This document shows, piece by piece, positions 55,261 to 64,000 of a stretch of DNA of 64,000 nucleotides. The notes below the pieces were generated by a model. That model was given only the letters and a program-made list of their open reading frames with translations. It did no database searches and was not told the origin of the DNA. Source of the stretch: Geothrix sp. (lineage in GTDB: Bacteria; Acidobacteriota; Holophagae; Holophagales; Holophagaceae); contig JAUXSE010000014.1 in NCBI GenBank assembly GCA_030681515.1, forward strand, positions 88,996 to 152,995. Direction: 5' to 3'. Every line of letters begins with the position of its first letter. Positions within the stretch are counted from its first letter, which is position 1. A program made the position numbers and the translations under genes.

Positions 55261-58200
55261 ATGTCCACATCCATCGCACCTGAGTCCGCCGTCCTTCCGG
55301 CCGAGGGCTACACGCCGCGGCACAAGGTGCGTTTCGTCACGGCCGCGAGCCTCTTCGACGGGCACGACGCCAGCATCAACATCATGCGGCGGATTCTCCA
55401 GGCCACGGGCTGCGAGGTGATCCACCTGGGCCACAACCGCGCCGTGCAGGACATCGTTGACACCGCCATCCAGGAGGATGCCCAGGGCATCGCCATCTCC
55501 AGCTACCAGGGGGGCCACGTCGAGTACTTCAAGTACATGGTGGATCTCCTGCGGGAGCGCGGCGCCGGACACATCCAGATCTTCGGCGGCGGCGGCGGCG
55601 TCATCGCGCCCGGGGAAGTCCGTGAGCTGGAAGCCTGCGGCGTGGCCCGCATCTACAGTCCCGAAGACGGCCGCCGCATGGGCCTCCAGGGCATGATTGA
55701 CGATATGGTCGAGCGCTGCGATTTTGATCCGCGCGAGAAGCCCGCGGCGCTGCCCTTGGCCCGGAAGATCACCGAGATTGAGCTGGGAGGCGCGAGTCGG
55801 CCGCCGATAGCCGATAGCCGACAGCTGACAGCCGTCCTCGGCATCACAGGCACAGGCGGCGCAGGCAAGTCCTCGCTCATTGATGAACTCCTGCGGCGTT
55901 TCCTGGTGGACTTCCCCGGCAAGCGCGTGGCGGTTCTCAGCGTGGATCCCACCAAGCGGAAAACGGGCGGCGCGCTCCTGGGCGACCGGATCCGCATGAA
56001 CTCCCTGTACCACCCCGAACTGCGGGACCGCGTCTTCATGCGCAGCCTCGCCACCCGCGGCGCCGCCCACCGCGCCACCAGCGAGGCCCTGGTGGCCAGC
56101 ATCGCCGCCGTCAAGGCCGAGGGCTACGACCTGGTGATCGTGGAAACCGCGGGGATTGGGCAGAGCGATAGCGAGATCGCGGACATGGTGGACCTGTCCA
56201 TGTACGTGATGACGCCGGAATACGGCGCCGCCAGCCAGCTTGAGAAGATAGACATGCTGGACTTCGCCGATATCGTCGTGCTGAACAAGGCCGACAAGCG
56301 GGGCGCCGAGGATGCCCTGCGCGATGTGCGCAAGCAGTACCAGCGGGCCCACAAGCGCTTCTCCGAACCCCCAGAGGAGATGCCGGTCTACGCCACCTGC
56401 GCCAGCCAGTTCAACGATCCCGCCACCAACGGGCTCTTCGTGAACCTGGTGAAGGCCATCGCCGCGAAGACCGGATTACACTGGGCGCCGACGCTCACCA
56501 TGGATCTGGGGACGGGCATGCCCGTCCGGGGGGAGGCCGAGGCCGGGAATCCCCGCCGCGCCGCCATCATCCCTCCGGAGCGGGTGCGCTACCTGGCCGA
56601 GATCGCCGATACCGTCCAGGGCTACAAGGCCTGGGCCGGCCGCCAGGCCGAGACCGCGGAACTGGCCCACGCGCTTTGGGCCAGCCTCCGGGCCCTGGGG
56701 GACAAGGTGCCGGCGGCGGGCGCTTTCTACGATGCCGTCCATCTCGTGGAACCCGGCGAAGGCGACCAGGGCACGGCCATCCTGGTGCTGCGCCAGCGCT
56801 ACCAGGAGCACCTGGGGGAGCTGCACGCCGAAAGCCGCCGCCTCATCCACGATTGGACCGGCCTGAAGCGCAGCTACACGGAGCCAGAGAATGCCTATGT
56901 CGTGCGGGGCCGCGAGATCCGCACCGCGAACTACACCGTATCCCTGAGCGGCTCCATGGTGCCCAAGGTGGCGCTGCCGCCCTTCACGGGCTGGGGCGAA
57001 CTGATGCGCTGGCAGTTGCTGGAGAACCTTCCCGGCCGGTTTCCCTTCACCGCGGGCGTCTTCGAGTACAAGCGCGTGGGCGAGGATCCCACCCGCATGT
57101 TCGCGGGCGAGGGCACGCCGGAGCGCACCAACAAGCGCTTCCACTACGTGAGCAAGGGCCAGCCCGCCGTGCGGCTCAGCACGGCCTTCGACAGTGTGAC
57201 CCTCTACGGCGAGGATCCCCACGTCCGCCCCGACATCTACGGCAAAGTGGGCAACAGCGGCGTATCTGTCTGCACCGTGGACGACGCGAAGAAGCTCTAT
57301 TCCGGCTTCGACCTGCTCTGCCCCACCACCAGCGTAAGCATGACCATCAATGGTCCCGCGCCCACCATGCTGGCCTTCTTCCTCAACGCCGCCATTGATC
57401 AGCGCGCCGAGGCCTGGCTGGAGGAGCATGGCCAGATGGAGGCCGCCCAGGCGAAGATCGCCGCGACGTACGCGGCCAAGGGCCTGACCCGTCCGCGCTA
57501 TGAGGGGCCCCTCCCCGAAGGCAACGGCGGCCTGGGCCTGGCCCTGCTGGGCGCCACCGCCGACGAGGTGCTGCCCCCAGAGGTCTTTGCCAAGCTCCGG
57601 GCGGAGGCCCTCCAGACCGTGCGCGGCACCGTGCAGGCCGATATCCTCAAGGAGGACCAGGCCCAGAACACCTGCATCTTCAGCGCGGAGTTCAGCCTCA
57701 AGGTCATGGGCGATATCCAGCAGACCTTCATCGAGGAGAAGGTCCGCAACTTCTATTCCGTGAGCATCAGCGGGTACCACATCGCCGAGGCCGGCGCGAA
57801 CCCCATCAGCCAGCTGGCCTTCACCCTCGCCAACGGCTTCACCTTCGTCGAGTACTACCTCTCGCGGGGCATGCACATTGACGATTTCGCGCCGAACCTT
57901 TCCTTCTTCTTCAGCAATGGACTGGACCCCGAGTACAGCGTCATCGGCCGCGTGGCCCGCCGCATCTGGGCCGTGGCCATGAAGGAGAAATACGGCGCCA
58001 ACGATCGCAGCCAGAAATTGAAGTACCACATCCAGACGAGCGGCCGTTCCCTCCATGCCCAGGAAATTGATTTCAACGACATCCGCACCACGCTGCAAGC
58101 GCTCTACGCCATCTACGACAACTGCAACAGCCTGCACACCAACGCCTACGACGAAGCCATCACCACCCCCACCGAGGAGAGCGTGCGCCGGGCCATCGCC

Positions 58201-58719
58201 ATCCAGCTCATCATCAACCGCGAGCTGGGCCAGGCCAGGAACGAGAACCCGCTGCAGGGGGCCTTCTTCATCGAGCAGATGACGGAACTGGTGGAGGAGG
58301 CCGTGCTGGTGGAATTCCGCCGCATCGCCGACCGCGGCGGCGTGCTGGGGGCCATGGAGACCATGTACCAGCGCGGCAAGATCCAGGAAGAGTCCATGCA
58401 GTACGAGCACCTCAAGCACAGCGGGGAGCTGCCCATCATCGGCGTGAACACCTTCCTGAATCCCCAGCCCCCCGCGCCGGGCTCGCCCGAACTGATCCGC
58501 AGCACCGAGGCGGAAAAACAGCAGCAGATCCAGAACCTCGCGGCCTTCCACGCCCGCAACGCCGACCGCGCGCCCCGGGCCCTGGACCGCCTGAAGGATC
58601 TCGCCCGCGCCGACGGCAACCTCTTCGACGCCCTCCTCGACGCCGCCAAAGTGTGCAGCCTCGGCCAGATCAGCCAGGCCCTCTACGAAGTCGGCGGGCA
58701 GTACCGCAGGAACATGTAA
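55261..58719 (+). CDS. icmF: Fused isobutyryl-CoA mutase (IcmF)
   Basis: The ATG at 55261 gives 1152 residues in the three-part IcmF order. The B12-binding domain is at about 20-150 (DGHDAS at 33-38 with axial His 35). The MeaI-like GTPase chaperone is at about 190-420 (P-loop [12 protein letters not shown] from 194; NKAD). The large substrate-binding mutase part extends from about 540 ([56 protein letters not shown]). IcmF interconverts isobutyryl- and n-butyryl-CoA, and some forms use pivalyl- or isovaleryl-CoA. Together with PccB at 5230 it indicates branched-acyl-CoA metabolism. Confidence 0.96.
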   Translation: MSTSIAPESAVLPAEGYTPRHKVRFVTAASLFDGHDASINIMRRILQATGCEVIHLGHNRAVQDIVDTAIQEDAQGIAISSYQGGHVEYFKYMVDLLRERGAGHIQIFGGGGGVIAPGEVRELEACGVARIYSPEDGRRMGLQGMIDDMVERCDFDPREKPAALPLARKITEIELGGASRPPIADSRQLTAVLGITGTGGAGKSSLIDELLRRFLVDFPGKRVAVLSVDPTKRKTGGALLGDRIRMNSLYHPELRDRVFMRSLATRGAAHRATSEALVASIAAVKAEGYDLVIVETAGIGQSDSEIADMVDLSMYVMTPEYGAASQLEKIDMLDFADIVVLNKADKRGAEDALRDVRKQYQRAHKRFSEPPEEMPVYATCASQFNDPATNGLFVNLVKAIAAKTGLHWAPTLTMDLGTGMPVRGEAEAGNPRRAAIIPPERVRYLAEIADTVQGYKAWAGRQAETAELAHALWASLRALGDKVPAAGAFYDAVHLVEPGEGDQGTAILVLRQRYQEHLGELHAESRRLIHDWTGLKRSYTEPENAYVVRGREIRTANYTVSLSGSMVPKVALPPFTGWGELMRWQLLENLPGRFPFTAGVFEYKRVGEDPTRMFAGEGTPERTNKRFHYVSKGQPAVRLSTAFDSVTLYGEDPHVRPDIYGKVGNSGVSVCTVDDAKKLYSGFDLLCPTTSVSMTINGPAPTMLAFFLNAAIDQRAEAWLEEHGQMEAAQAKIAATYAAKGLTRPRYEGPLPEGNGGLGLALLGATADEVLPPEVFAKLRAEALQTVRGTVQADILKEDQAQNTCIFSAEFSLKVMGDIQQTFIEEKVRNFYSVSISGYHIAEAGANPISQLAFTLANGFTFVEYYLSRGMHIDDFAPNLSFFFSNGLDPEYSVIGRVARRIWAVAMKEKYGANDRSQKLKYHIQTSGRSLHAQEIDFNDIRTTLQALYAIYDNCNSLHTNAYDEAITTPTEESVRRAIAIQLIINRELGQARNENPLQGAFFIEQMTELVEEAVLVEFRRIADRGGVLGAMETMYQRGKIQEESMQYEHLKHSGELPIIGVNTFLNPQPPAPGSPELIRSTEAEKQQQIQNLAAFHARNADRAPRALDRLKDLARADGNLFDALLDAAKVCSLGQISQALYEVGGQYRRNM
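55803..55830 (+). repeat. In-frame 7-bp tandem repeats inside icmF
   Basis: Four copies of GCYGAYA run in the linker between the B12 and GTPase domains, coding [10 protein letters not shown]. This is low-complexity DNA in a region where linker length is unlikely to matter. Confidence 0.75.
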
Positions 58720-58730
58720 GGCGAAGCCCA

Positions 58731-58781
58731 GACGGGTGGCGAGGGGCGCGGCAGTGCCGCGTTCCGAGCCGGGCACCCGTC
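58731..58781. repeat. Nested palindromes after icmF
   Basis: GACGGGTG (58731-58738) pairs with CACCCGTC (58774-58781); inside, CGCGGCA (58747-58753) pairs with TGCCGCG (58755-58761). It lies 12 nt after the icmF stop and may act as a terminator or be a REP-like element. Confidence 0.5.
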
Positions 58782-58853
58782 GGGCTGAGCATCACAACCA
58801 TGTTGGCCACTCAGTTGACCAGAGCTGTTCCGAGTCGGGACCCGGCGAGGAGC

Positions 58854-59070
58854 TTATGCCACGAGACCGCCGGGTGCCTGTTCCTTCGAAACGCGTCCTG
58901 CATCGTGCAGCACCCCACGCTCGTTGAAGGTCAGGAAGGCATCCAGCTTCTCCGCCCAATCCTTCAGGAAGATCTCCTTGCGTCGCCGCGCCTGGTCTTC
59001 GGCGAAATCCAGCCACATCACGACGATGCGGTTCAGCTCGCCGATTTCATCTTCGAACAGGTAGTTCTTG
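58854..59070 (-). pseudogene. RhuM-family (virulence/defence-associated) C-terminal fragment
   Basis: On the minus strand a stretch with no start codon of its own reads AKNYLFEDEIGELNRIVVMW, then LDFAEDQARRRKEIFLKDWA and KLDAFLTFNERGVLHDAG, before a stop at 58854. This is recognisably the C-terminal region of the RhuM family, often found in restriction or toxin-like loci. The 5' two-thirds is missing. Confidence 0.7.
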
Positions 59071-59224
59071 GCCAGGCGATGCGCCGGGGCTCGTTGGTGG
59101 CCGTGATGCCCGGGGCCAGGGCTTCCAGGTAGGTCTTGAGGGCGGGCCGGTGGGTGTGTTCGGTGGCGTCGCCTTTGGCCAGGGCAGAGGACAAAGCCTT
59201 CAGATAGTCTGCGGTGGGATCCAT
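59033..59224 (-). pseudogene. Type ISP-like restriction-modification N-terminal fragment
   Basis: A minus-strand frame from the ATG at 59224 encodes YLKALSSALAKGDATEHTHR, then PALKTYLEALAPGITATNEP and RRIA. This matches the N-terminus of type ISP/DNA-methyltransferase-type restriction enzymes (YxxxLxxxLxxGxATEHSxRPAL). It then runs into the RhuM fragment in another frame and stops at 59033. The original enzyme would be over 900 residues, so this is a deletion remnant. Confidence 0.65.
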
Positions 59225-59320
59225 GGTGAACAGGATCCCAAAAAGATCTCTCTGCAAGTAAAGAAAAGGCATGGACCCCTCAAGACTTGCGCTCATGACG
59301 GTTTCGTGGAGCCTGAATAG

Positions 59321-59755
59321 ATGGGCTTTCTCGCGCTTCCCGACCTCGAAGGCACCACCCTCTCGGGCCGACTCATGCGTCTGCCGCAGGACCTGCCGGC
59401 GCATACGCTGGTCCTCGTGATGGGCTTCACCCACGGGGCCCGGCACGATGTGAGTGCCTGGAAGGCGGCCCTGGCCGAGCGGGGCATCCCCTTCCTCAGC
59501 CTGCCGACGGCGGCCACGGATCTGGCAGCCTCGGACATGGTGGAGGTCGCCGGGGCCATGCGCGCCCATGTTTCCCGCGAGGCCTGGGATCAGGTGGTTC
59601 AGATCCATCGGGGTGGGGAAGTGCTCAGGCGTGAATTTGGCTGGAAGGTCGATGTTTTTGCCAAGGTGCTGCGAGTGGCACCCGGAGGAGGCGTGGTGGC
59701 GCGCCATGACTCAGGACCTTTCACGCCCGGGGCCTTTTCGGCGTTCACCGGCTAA
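59321..59755 (+). CDS. Thioredoxin-fold-like hypothetical protein without cysteines
   Basis: The 144-residue protein has the N-terminal pattern of thioredoxin-like or ATP10-like domains (LPDLEGTTLSGRLMRLPQDL then HTLVLVMGFTHGARHDVSAW) and a later segment VDVFAKVLRVAPGGGVVARH. There is no cysteine, so it cannot be a thiol-redox enzyme. GGAG precedes the ATG at moderate spacing. Confidence 0.6.
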   Translation: MGFLALPDLEGTTLSGRLMRLPQDLPAHTLVLVMGFTHGARHDVSAWKAALAERGIPFLSLPTAATDLAASDMVEVAGAMRAHVSREAWDQVVQIHRGGEVLRREFGWKVDVFAKVLRVAPGGGVVARHDSGPFTPGAFSAFTG

Positions 59756-59782
59756 ATCACGGCGAGGCCGTATCATGGGTGC

Positions 59783-60634
59783 GTGATGCTGCGCCCGGCC
59801 CTGATCCTTTCGCTCGCCACCCTGGCCCTGGCCGCCGGGATGCCGAAGGGCTCGAGGAATCCTGTGAAGCCCGGCGTCACCTACCTCTACACCTACTACG
59901 ACAAGCAGGGGCGGCTGGTGATTAACAACCTGCCGCCCAGCTACATGCAGGGGCAGGGCCTGGTGCTGAAGCACGTGGGCGTGGGCAAGGTGCGCCTCGC
60001 CGTGACGCCCGCGGAAATGGCCCGGGCGCTGAAGAGCCCCGAGCTCATCGCGCTGGTGGACGAGATCGCGTTGGCCGAGGGCGTGGACGCGCACCTGGCG
60101 CGGGCCATCATCCAGGCCGAAAGCGCCTTCAACTACAAGGCCCGCTCGAAGGCGGGGGCCCTGGGCCTCATGCAGTTGATGCCTTCCACCGCGCAGCGAT
60201 TCGGGGTGCTCGACCCCTTTGATCCCCGGCAGAACATCAACGGTGGCGTGAAGTACCTGAAGTGGCTCCACGGCTACTACAAGGGGGATCTCACCCGGGT
60301 GGTGGCCGCCTACAACGCGGGCGAGGGTGCCGTGAACCGGCACAAGGGCATCCCGCCCTTCCGCGAAACGCGGGCCTACGTGCCCAAGGTGCTGGACCTC
60401 TACCACCGCAAGGCCGTGCAGCCCGATCCCCGGCTGGCGGGCAGCATGGCGCTGCTCCAGAAGGGCCGGGGCGGATTCAAGGTCGAGGAGCAGCAGACCG
60501 TGCCCGATCCCACGCCCCAGCAGCGGGCTGCCACGCGCGTCTTCCAGTGGACCGACGCCAACGGCCGCATCCAGATCAGCGATCTGCCCCCCCCCAAGGG
60601 CACCGCCGGCGTGAAGCCCTTCGGGGGGCCCTGA
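59783..60634 (+). CDS. Exported lytic transglycosylase flanked by DUF4124-like segments
   Basis: Translation starts at GTG 59783 or ATG 59786 (283 residues). After a signal peptide comes a DUF4124-like segment (YLYTYYDKQGRLVINNLPP). The SLT domain follows at about 85-215: catalytic Glu 113 in IIQAESAFN, GALGLMQLMPSTAQRFGV and VVAAYNAGEGAVNRHKGIPP. A second DUF4124-like end is FQWTDANGRIQISDLPPP. It should cleave peptidoglycan in the periplasm. The repeat of DUF4124-type motifs at both ends is notable. Confidence 0.9.
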   Translation: MMLRPALILSLATLALAAGMPKGSRNPVKPGVTYLYTYYDKQGRLVINNLPPSYMQGQGLVLKHVGVGKVRLAVTPAEMARALKSPELIALVDEIALAEGVDAHLARAIIQAESAFNYKARSKAGALGLMQLMPSTAQRFGVLDPFDPRQNINGGVKYLKWLHGYYKGDLTRVVAAYNAGEGAVNRHKGIPPFRETRAYVPKVLDLYHRKAVQPDPRLAGSMALLQKGRGGFKVEEQQTVPDPTPQQRAATRVFQWTDANGRIQISDLPPPKGTAGVKPFGGP

Positions 60635-60643
60635 GCGGGGCTT

Positions 60644-60665
60644 GCGGCGCGGGTGTCAGCGCCGC
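60644..60665. terminator. Hairpin between lytic transglycosylase and Hpt genes
   Basis: GCGGCGC (60644-60650) pairs with GCGCCGC (60659-60665) between two convergent genes, overlapping the Hpt stop. There is no T-tract. Confidence 0.45.
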
Positions 60666-61030
60666 TTCGCCTCACCTTCGCGCACGTAGGCCTCCAGGGC
60701 GGCGAGGGTGGCCTGGAAGGTGGTCTCCAGCTGGGCCGGCAGATCCGTGCCGGCATCCACGGAGCCGCCCCGTCCCAGGGCCTCCAGATCCGCCGCGAGG
60801 AAGCGCAGGGCCTTGGCGCCCAGGGCCCCGGCCCCGCCCTTGAGGGCATGTCCGGCTCGGGAGAGCTCCTCGGGATTCCCCTGCGCCGCCGCCGCGAGGA
60901 TGTCCCGGATCCGGCGGGGAGTGTCGTCCCGGAAGATGCCGATCATTTCCGAAACGAGTCCATGGCCGCCATCGTCGAGGTCCACCAGGTTCTGGAGGGT
61001 CGTCAGGTCCAGCAGGTCCGAGGGGGTCAT
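60656..61030 (-). CDS. Stand-alone Hpt (histidine phosphotransfer) protein
   Basis: The ATG at 61030, with AGGAG 7 nt upstream, gives 124 residues. It is a four-helix Hpt domain with the phosphorylated His at residue 61 in RAGHALKGGAGALGA. It should relay phosphate between a hybrid histidine kinase and a response regulator. No hybrid kinase is adjacent, and the LytS/LytTR pair nearby does not normally use Hpt. Confidence 0.88.
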   Translation of the reverse strand: MTPSDLLDLTTLQNLVDLDDGGHGLVSEMIGIFRDDTPRRIRDILAAAAQGNPEELSRAGHALKGGAGALGAKALRFLAADLEALGRGGSVDAGTDLPAQLETTFQATLAALEAYVREGEAKRR

Positions 61031-61101
61031 GGGAAACTCCTGGCCCCCATGCTGAGGCAGACGGGTCCGTTCGTCCAACGGGATGGAGTACGCTGGAGGG
61101 C

Positions 61102-61575
61102 ATGACCGGAACCCCCCCCATGACCCCCGCGGAAACCGCCCTCTCCCTGTTGTTCCGCAAGCTGCATCCCCACCTGGAGGACGCGGCCCATGCCCTGGCC
61201 CAGGGAGTGGCCCGGCGGGAACTGGAACGCCTGCATCTGAAGCTGCTGACGGCGCGCATCAAGACCGTGGAATTGATCGAGGCCGAGGTGGAGGGGCTTC
61301 CCGGGGACGCGCCCCTGGTCGAGATCCTGGACACCCTGGCGGCCAATCTGACGCCCGTGGGCGAAAGCTACCGGCAGAGCCTGATCCTCACCCAGCTCTG
61401 CCTGGAGGAGGCCCCTGCGGAACTGCTGCCCCACGCGCCAGAGGGCTGCGTGGCCGGATCCCCTTGGGGGTCGCGCATGACAGGCTTCCTGGCCCACCTG
61501 GCGGATCCCGCCTTCCAGGCCCGCCGCCGCTGGGAGGCCATCGCCGAGGACATCGGGGAGACCGAGGAGGGGTAG
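61102..61575 (+). CDS. Hypothetical helical protein
   Basis: The 157-residue protein is largely helical and hydrophilic, with an FRKLHPHLEDAAHALAQGVA segment. It is divergent from the Hpt gene by 71 nt. I do not recognise a family. Confidence 0.6.
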   Translation: MTGTPPMTPAETALSLLFRKLHPHLEDAAHALAQGVARRELERLHLKLLTARIKTVELIEAEVEGLPGDAPLVEILDTLAANLTPVGESYRQSLILTQLCLEEAPAELLPHAPEGCVAGSPWGSRMTGFLAHLADPAFQARRRWEAIAEDIGETEEG

Positions 61576-61578
61576 TTC

Positions 61579-61641
61579 CCATTCGACCCCCCGGATCTGC
61601 CATTCGGGGCCCGTCCTCTGCGATTCGTGGACCCGGCTCCA
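61579..61641 (+). repeat. Three degenerate 21-bp repeats
   Basis: Units beginning CCATTCG, CCATTCG and CGATTCG at 61579, 61600 and 61621 lie between the hypothetical gene and the Spy-like gene. They share only the first seven bases and scattered C/G positions. They may be a regulatory or repeat remnant. Confidence 0.45.
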
Positions 61642-61709
61642 CCCTGCGGACCGAGAGCGCATCTCCTGGTGTGGACGGATGATCCGCCCCCCGAACCCCG
61701 GAGCTTGCC

Positions 61710-62243
61710 ATGCGCACCCACCCCCTTCGTTTCGCTGTTTTCGCCGTGGCCCTGCTGGCGCTCGGCGCCACCCTCGTCGCCCAGGGCCGCGGGCCCGGTT
61801 CCGGCCCCGGCCGCGGTACCGCCGCCGGCCAGGGCCGCGGCTGCATGGGGCTGAACCTCACCGAGGCCCAGCAGGTCCAGGTGAAGGCCATCCGCGAGCG
61901 CCACCAGGCCGCCATCACGGCCAAGGGCGAGACGGCGGACGCGGCCCGCAAGGCCATGCGCGAAGCCATGACGAACGCGGCCACCGATGCCAAGACCCTC
62001 CAGGCCCAGCACGAGAAGGTCTCCGCCGCCCAGTTCGACCTGATGCTCGAGCGCCGGGCCATGCGGCAGGAAATCCTGCCCCTGCTCACCGACGCGCAGA
62101 AGGTCCAGTTCGAAAAACGCACGGCGGGGATGGGCCGTTCCGGCGCCCGTGGCAAGGGCCAGGGTCAGGGTCAGGGTCGCGGCGCCGGTCGCGGGTTCGG
62201 GCCCGGCATGAACCCCGACTGCCCCCAGGTGAAGGCCTCCTAG
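61710..62243 (+). CDS. Spy/CpxP-like periplasmic protein
   Basis: The 177-residue protein has a signal peptide (MRTHPLRFAVFAVALLALGA), a Gly/Arg-rich stretch, and helical segments with the LTxxQ motif of Spy/CpxP proteins (LNLTEAQQVQVKAI and LLTDAQKVQFEK). It ends in a Gly/Gln/Arg-rich tail with PGMNPDCPQ. Spy/CpxP proteins act as periplasmic chaperones or as negative regulators of envelope-stress or metal-sensing two-component systems. It is just upstream of a LytS-type kinase. Confidence 0.78.
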   Translation: MRTHPLRFAVFAVALLALGATLVAQGRGPGSGPGRGTAAGQGRGCMGLNLTEAQQVQVKAIRERHQAAITAKGETADAARKAMREAMTNAATDAKTLQAQHEKVSAAQFDLMLERRAMRQEILPLLTDAQKVQFEKRTAGMGRSGARGKGQGQGQGRGAGRGFGPGMNPDCPQVKAS

Positions 62244-62271
62244 AGCTCGCCACCGGCTATCCTGGGGGATC

Positions 62272-63381
62272 ATGAAAGCTTCAGCGGTCCTTCAGGCCAC
62301 CTGGCAACGCACGCGGCGCCCCCGGACCTGGGGCGCCGCGCTGCTGTTCGGGCTGGTGTGGAACGGCACCCGGGCGCTGATGGGACTGCCCGATCCCGGG
62401 TGGGTCGAGCTGTTCACCCCCTCGCTGTGGGCGGTGAGCTTCCTGGTGCTGGCCCCGGCCCCCTGGCAGTGGAGCGGGGACGAGGCCCCCAGCGCGGGCC
62501 TGCTGCGCGGGGCGGCCCAGGCCCTGCCCTCCATGGCGGCCCTCACCCTCGCGGTCCTGCTGCTTCTGGGTGCGATGGGATCCGGCCCCCAGCCCCCGGG
62601 CCGGGGGATGGGCATGATGGAACGCGGGACCGGACCCCGGGGGACCATGATGGGCCCTCACCGGGAGGAGGTGCGGTGGATGCCCGTGCATCCCCGGTAC
62701 TGGATCCTGGGTGTGGCGCACCTTTGTTTCGGCCTCCTGCTGGGCTGGGTCCTCGCCGACCGCGAGCGGGCCGAGATCCAGGAGGCCGCGGCCCGCCGCG
62801 CCGCGGACGAGGCCCAGGCCCGCGCCCTGCAGGGCCAGATGAATCCCCACGTGCTGTTCAACGCCATCAGCGGCCTGACCGAACTGGTGCGCGAGGATCC
62901 CGGGGCGGCGGAGGCCGCCCTGGTGAACCTGTCGGAGCTGCTGCGGGCCCTGCTGGACCACGCCCCGCGCCTGCGGGCCCCCCTGGGCGATGAGCGCCGC
63001 CTGGTGGAGCGGTACCTGGCCATCGAGCGCATCCGCCTGGGCCGCCGTCTCCGCGAAAGCTGGGACTGGCCGGACTCGCTGGATGCCATCGAGATCGCGC
63101 CGCTCATGATCCAGCCCCTGGTGGAGAACGCGCTGAAGCACGGGGTATCGGCCGCCGTGGGGGGCGGAATGCTGGACGTGAAGGTCGCCCGGGTGGGGGC
63201 GGGGCTGGAGGTGCGCGTGGCCAACACCGGACCGGCTCCAGTCGAGAAGGAAGGCCAGGGCCTGGGCCTGCGGAACCTGCGGGAGCGCCTCGCCCTTCAG
63301 GGGGCCCCGGCCGGCGCGCTGCGCCTCCATCGCGAGGGCGATTGGACCGTGGCCGAGCTGAGGCTGGAAGTGAAGGCATGA
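62272..63381 (+). CDS. LytS/His_kinase-family sensor kinase with Met-rich periplasmic loop
   Basis: The 369-residue protein has four membrane segments in the first 165 residues. Between the third and fourth (about 104-143) is a predicted periplasmic loop with RGMGMMERGTGPRGTMMGPH. The C-terminal His_kinase/HATPase part has the family motif QMNPHVLFNAI (phosphoacceptor His) and LVENALKHG. Such kinases pair with LytTR regulators, and the next gene is one, in ATGA overlap. The Met-rich loop and Spy-like neighbour suggest sensing of a metal or envelope state. Confidence 0.9.
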   Translation: MKASAVLQATWQRTRRPRTWGAALLFGLVWNGTRALMGLPDPGWVELFTPSLWAVSFLVLAPAPWQWSGDEAPSAGLLRGAAQALPSMAALTLAVLLLLGAMGSGPQPPGRGMGMMERGTGPRGTMMGPHREEVRWMPVHPRYWILGVAHLCFGLLLGWVLADRERAEIQEAAARRAADEAQARALQGQMNPHVLFNAISGLTELVREDPGAAEAALVNLSELLRALLDHAPRLRAPLGDERRLVERYLAIERIRLGRRLRESWDWPDSLDAIEIAPLMIQPLVENALKHGVSAAVGGGMLDVKVARVGAGLEVRVANTGPAPVEKEGQGLGLRNLRERLALQGAPAGALRLHREGDWTVAELRLEVKA

Positions 63382-64000
63382 GCGGGCATCCCCTGCGCGT
63401 GCTGGTGGCCGAGGACGAGCCCTTCAACCTGCGTCGGCTGACGCGGCTGCTGCGCGAGGCGGGCTGCGAAGTGATGGCCGAGCTGGAGGACGGCCCCGCG
63501 GTCCTGGACTGGTTATCTCGCGGCGAGGCCGTGGACGCCCTGTTCCTGGACATCCAGATGCCCGGCCTCACGGGCCTGGATGTATCGGCGGACCTGCCCC
63601 GCCCCTTCCCCGTGGTGTTCGTGACGGCCTACGCCGAGCACGCCGTGCGGGCCTTCGAGCAGGGCGCCGCGGACTACCTGCTCAAGCCGGTGACGGCGGA
63701 GCGCCTGGCGGCCACCCTCCAGCGCCTGCGGACCCTGGTGGGGAGCGGGGCCGGGCGCGAGAATCCGGTCCGGCCCGGGGGGCCCTTCCGCTTCCCCGTG
63801 AAGGCGGGGGAGGGCGTGGTGCTGGTGGATCTCGCCAGGACCACGCACTTCATTTTCGAAGACGATGCGGTCTGGGCCTTCGCGGGCGAGCGCCTGCGCA
63901 CCATCTGGAAGACCCTGGCGGAGGCGGAAGCGGCCCTGGGCACCCGGGTGGTCCGCGGCCACCGCCACCTGTTGATCCGCCCCGAAGCCATCGTGGGCCT
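63378..64000 (+). CDS. LytTR-family response regulator (3' end outside window)
   Basis: The ATG at 63378 overlaps the kinase stop. The receiver domain has AEDE at residues 11-14 and the phosphorylated Asp at 58 in LFLDIQMPG, with VFVTAYAEHAVRAFEQGAAD and LLKPV. After a linker the LytTR DNA-binding domain begins (VLVDLARTTHFIFEDDAVWA) and is cut off by the window edge after about 207 residues. Confidence 0.92.
   Translation, partial: MSGHPLRVLVAEDEPFNLRRLTRLLREAGCEVMAELEDGPAVLDWLSRGEAVDALFLDIQMPGLTGLDVSADLPRPFPVVFVTAYAEHAVRAFEQGAADYLLKPVTAERLAATLQRLRTLVGSGAGRENPVRPGGPFRFPVKAGEGVVLVDLARTTHFIFEDDAVWAFAGERLRTIWKTLAEAEAALGTRVVRGHRHLLIRPEAIVG

Overview
The window is about 64 kb of GC-rich, gene-dense chromosomal DNA. 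It has typical bacterial Shine-Dalgarno sites, many stop/start overlaps, and no rRNA, tRNA, CRISPR array, insertion sequence or prophage that I can see. The gene content suggests a motile, diderm, heterotrophic bacterium: flagellin and cap genes, LolA, DUF5916 outer-membrane protein, secreted proteases, IcmF plus a propionyl-CoA carboxylase subunit, and many TPR, DUF4388 and Ser/Thr-kinase regulators. A member of Acidobacteriota (Holophagae, Geothrix-like) is my best guess, but that is inference from overall style, not from a marker gene.

Layout. 1-3648 (minus): a walJ-like MBL hydrolase, LolA-like, zinc-ribbon/FHA and TPR membrane-protein operon; the TPR gene runs off the left edge. 3809-12901: a GNAT acetyltransferase, CPBP protease, carboxyltransferase, DUF4410-like protein, an aspartase with an N-terminal cyclic-nucleotide-binding-type domain, an exported HIT protein, transaldolase and a large lipoprotein. 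13012-14934: thyX interrupted by a 414-residue HNH-bearing intein. 14941-20027: DUF5916 barrel, DUF192, a degenerate PdeM-like phosphoesterase, a TSUP exporter and a small membrane protein. 20031-31011 (minus): ten tightly packed genes in one direction, from a Ser/Thr kinase through rnc, a HisA-like protein, a HEAT-like protein, a lipoprotein, an ECF sigma factor, a probable anti-sigma/membrane protein and a TPR protein to an MsbA-type ABC transporter and queA. 31171-37672: DUF4388/TPR protein, glycosyltransferase, then a flagellar cluster (flagellin, flaG, fliD, fliS, a small FliT-like ORF). 37673-46593: upp, then a degenerate TrpC-like barrel read through in frame into a histone-H1-like Lys/Ala tail, then eno-ftsB-dapF-parA-parB-accD-folC. 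46989-55188: M4 protease, DUF1573-like protein, SPFH protein, HtrA protease and two tandem paralogous TPR membrane proteins. 55261-58719: fused isobutyryl-CoA mutase IcmF. 58854-59224: a scar made of truncated pieces of two defence-associated families. 59321 to the end: a thioredoxin-fold-like protein, lytic transglycosylase, Hpt protein, a hypothetical, and a Spy/CpxP-like protein plus LytS/LytTR two-component system that runs off the right edge.

The features most worth attention are the TrpC-like/H1-tail ORF with a strong internal ribosome binding site, the thyX intein, the aspartase fusion, the flagellin leader with two ANGGA (CsrA-type) motifs, the defence-gene scar, and the Met-rich periplasmic loop of the LytS-type kinase next to a Spy-like protein.
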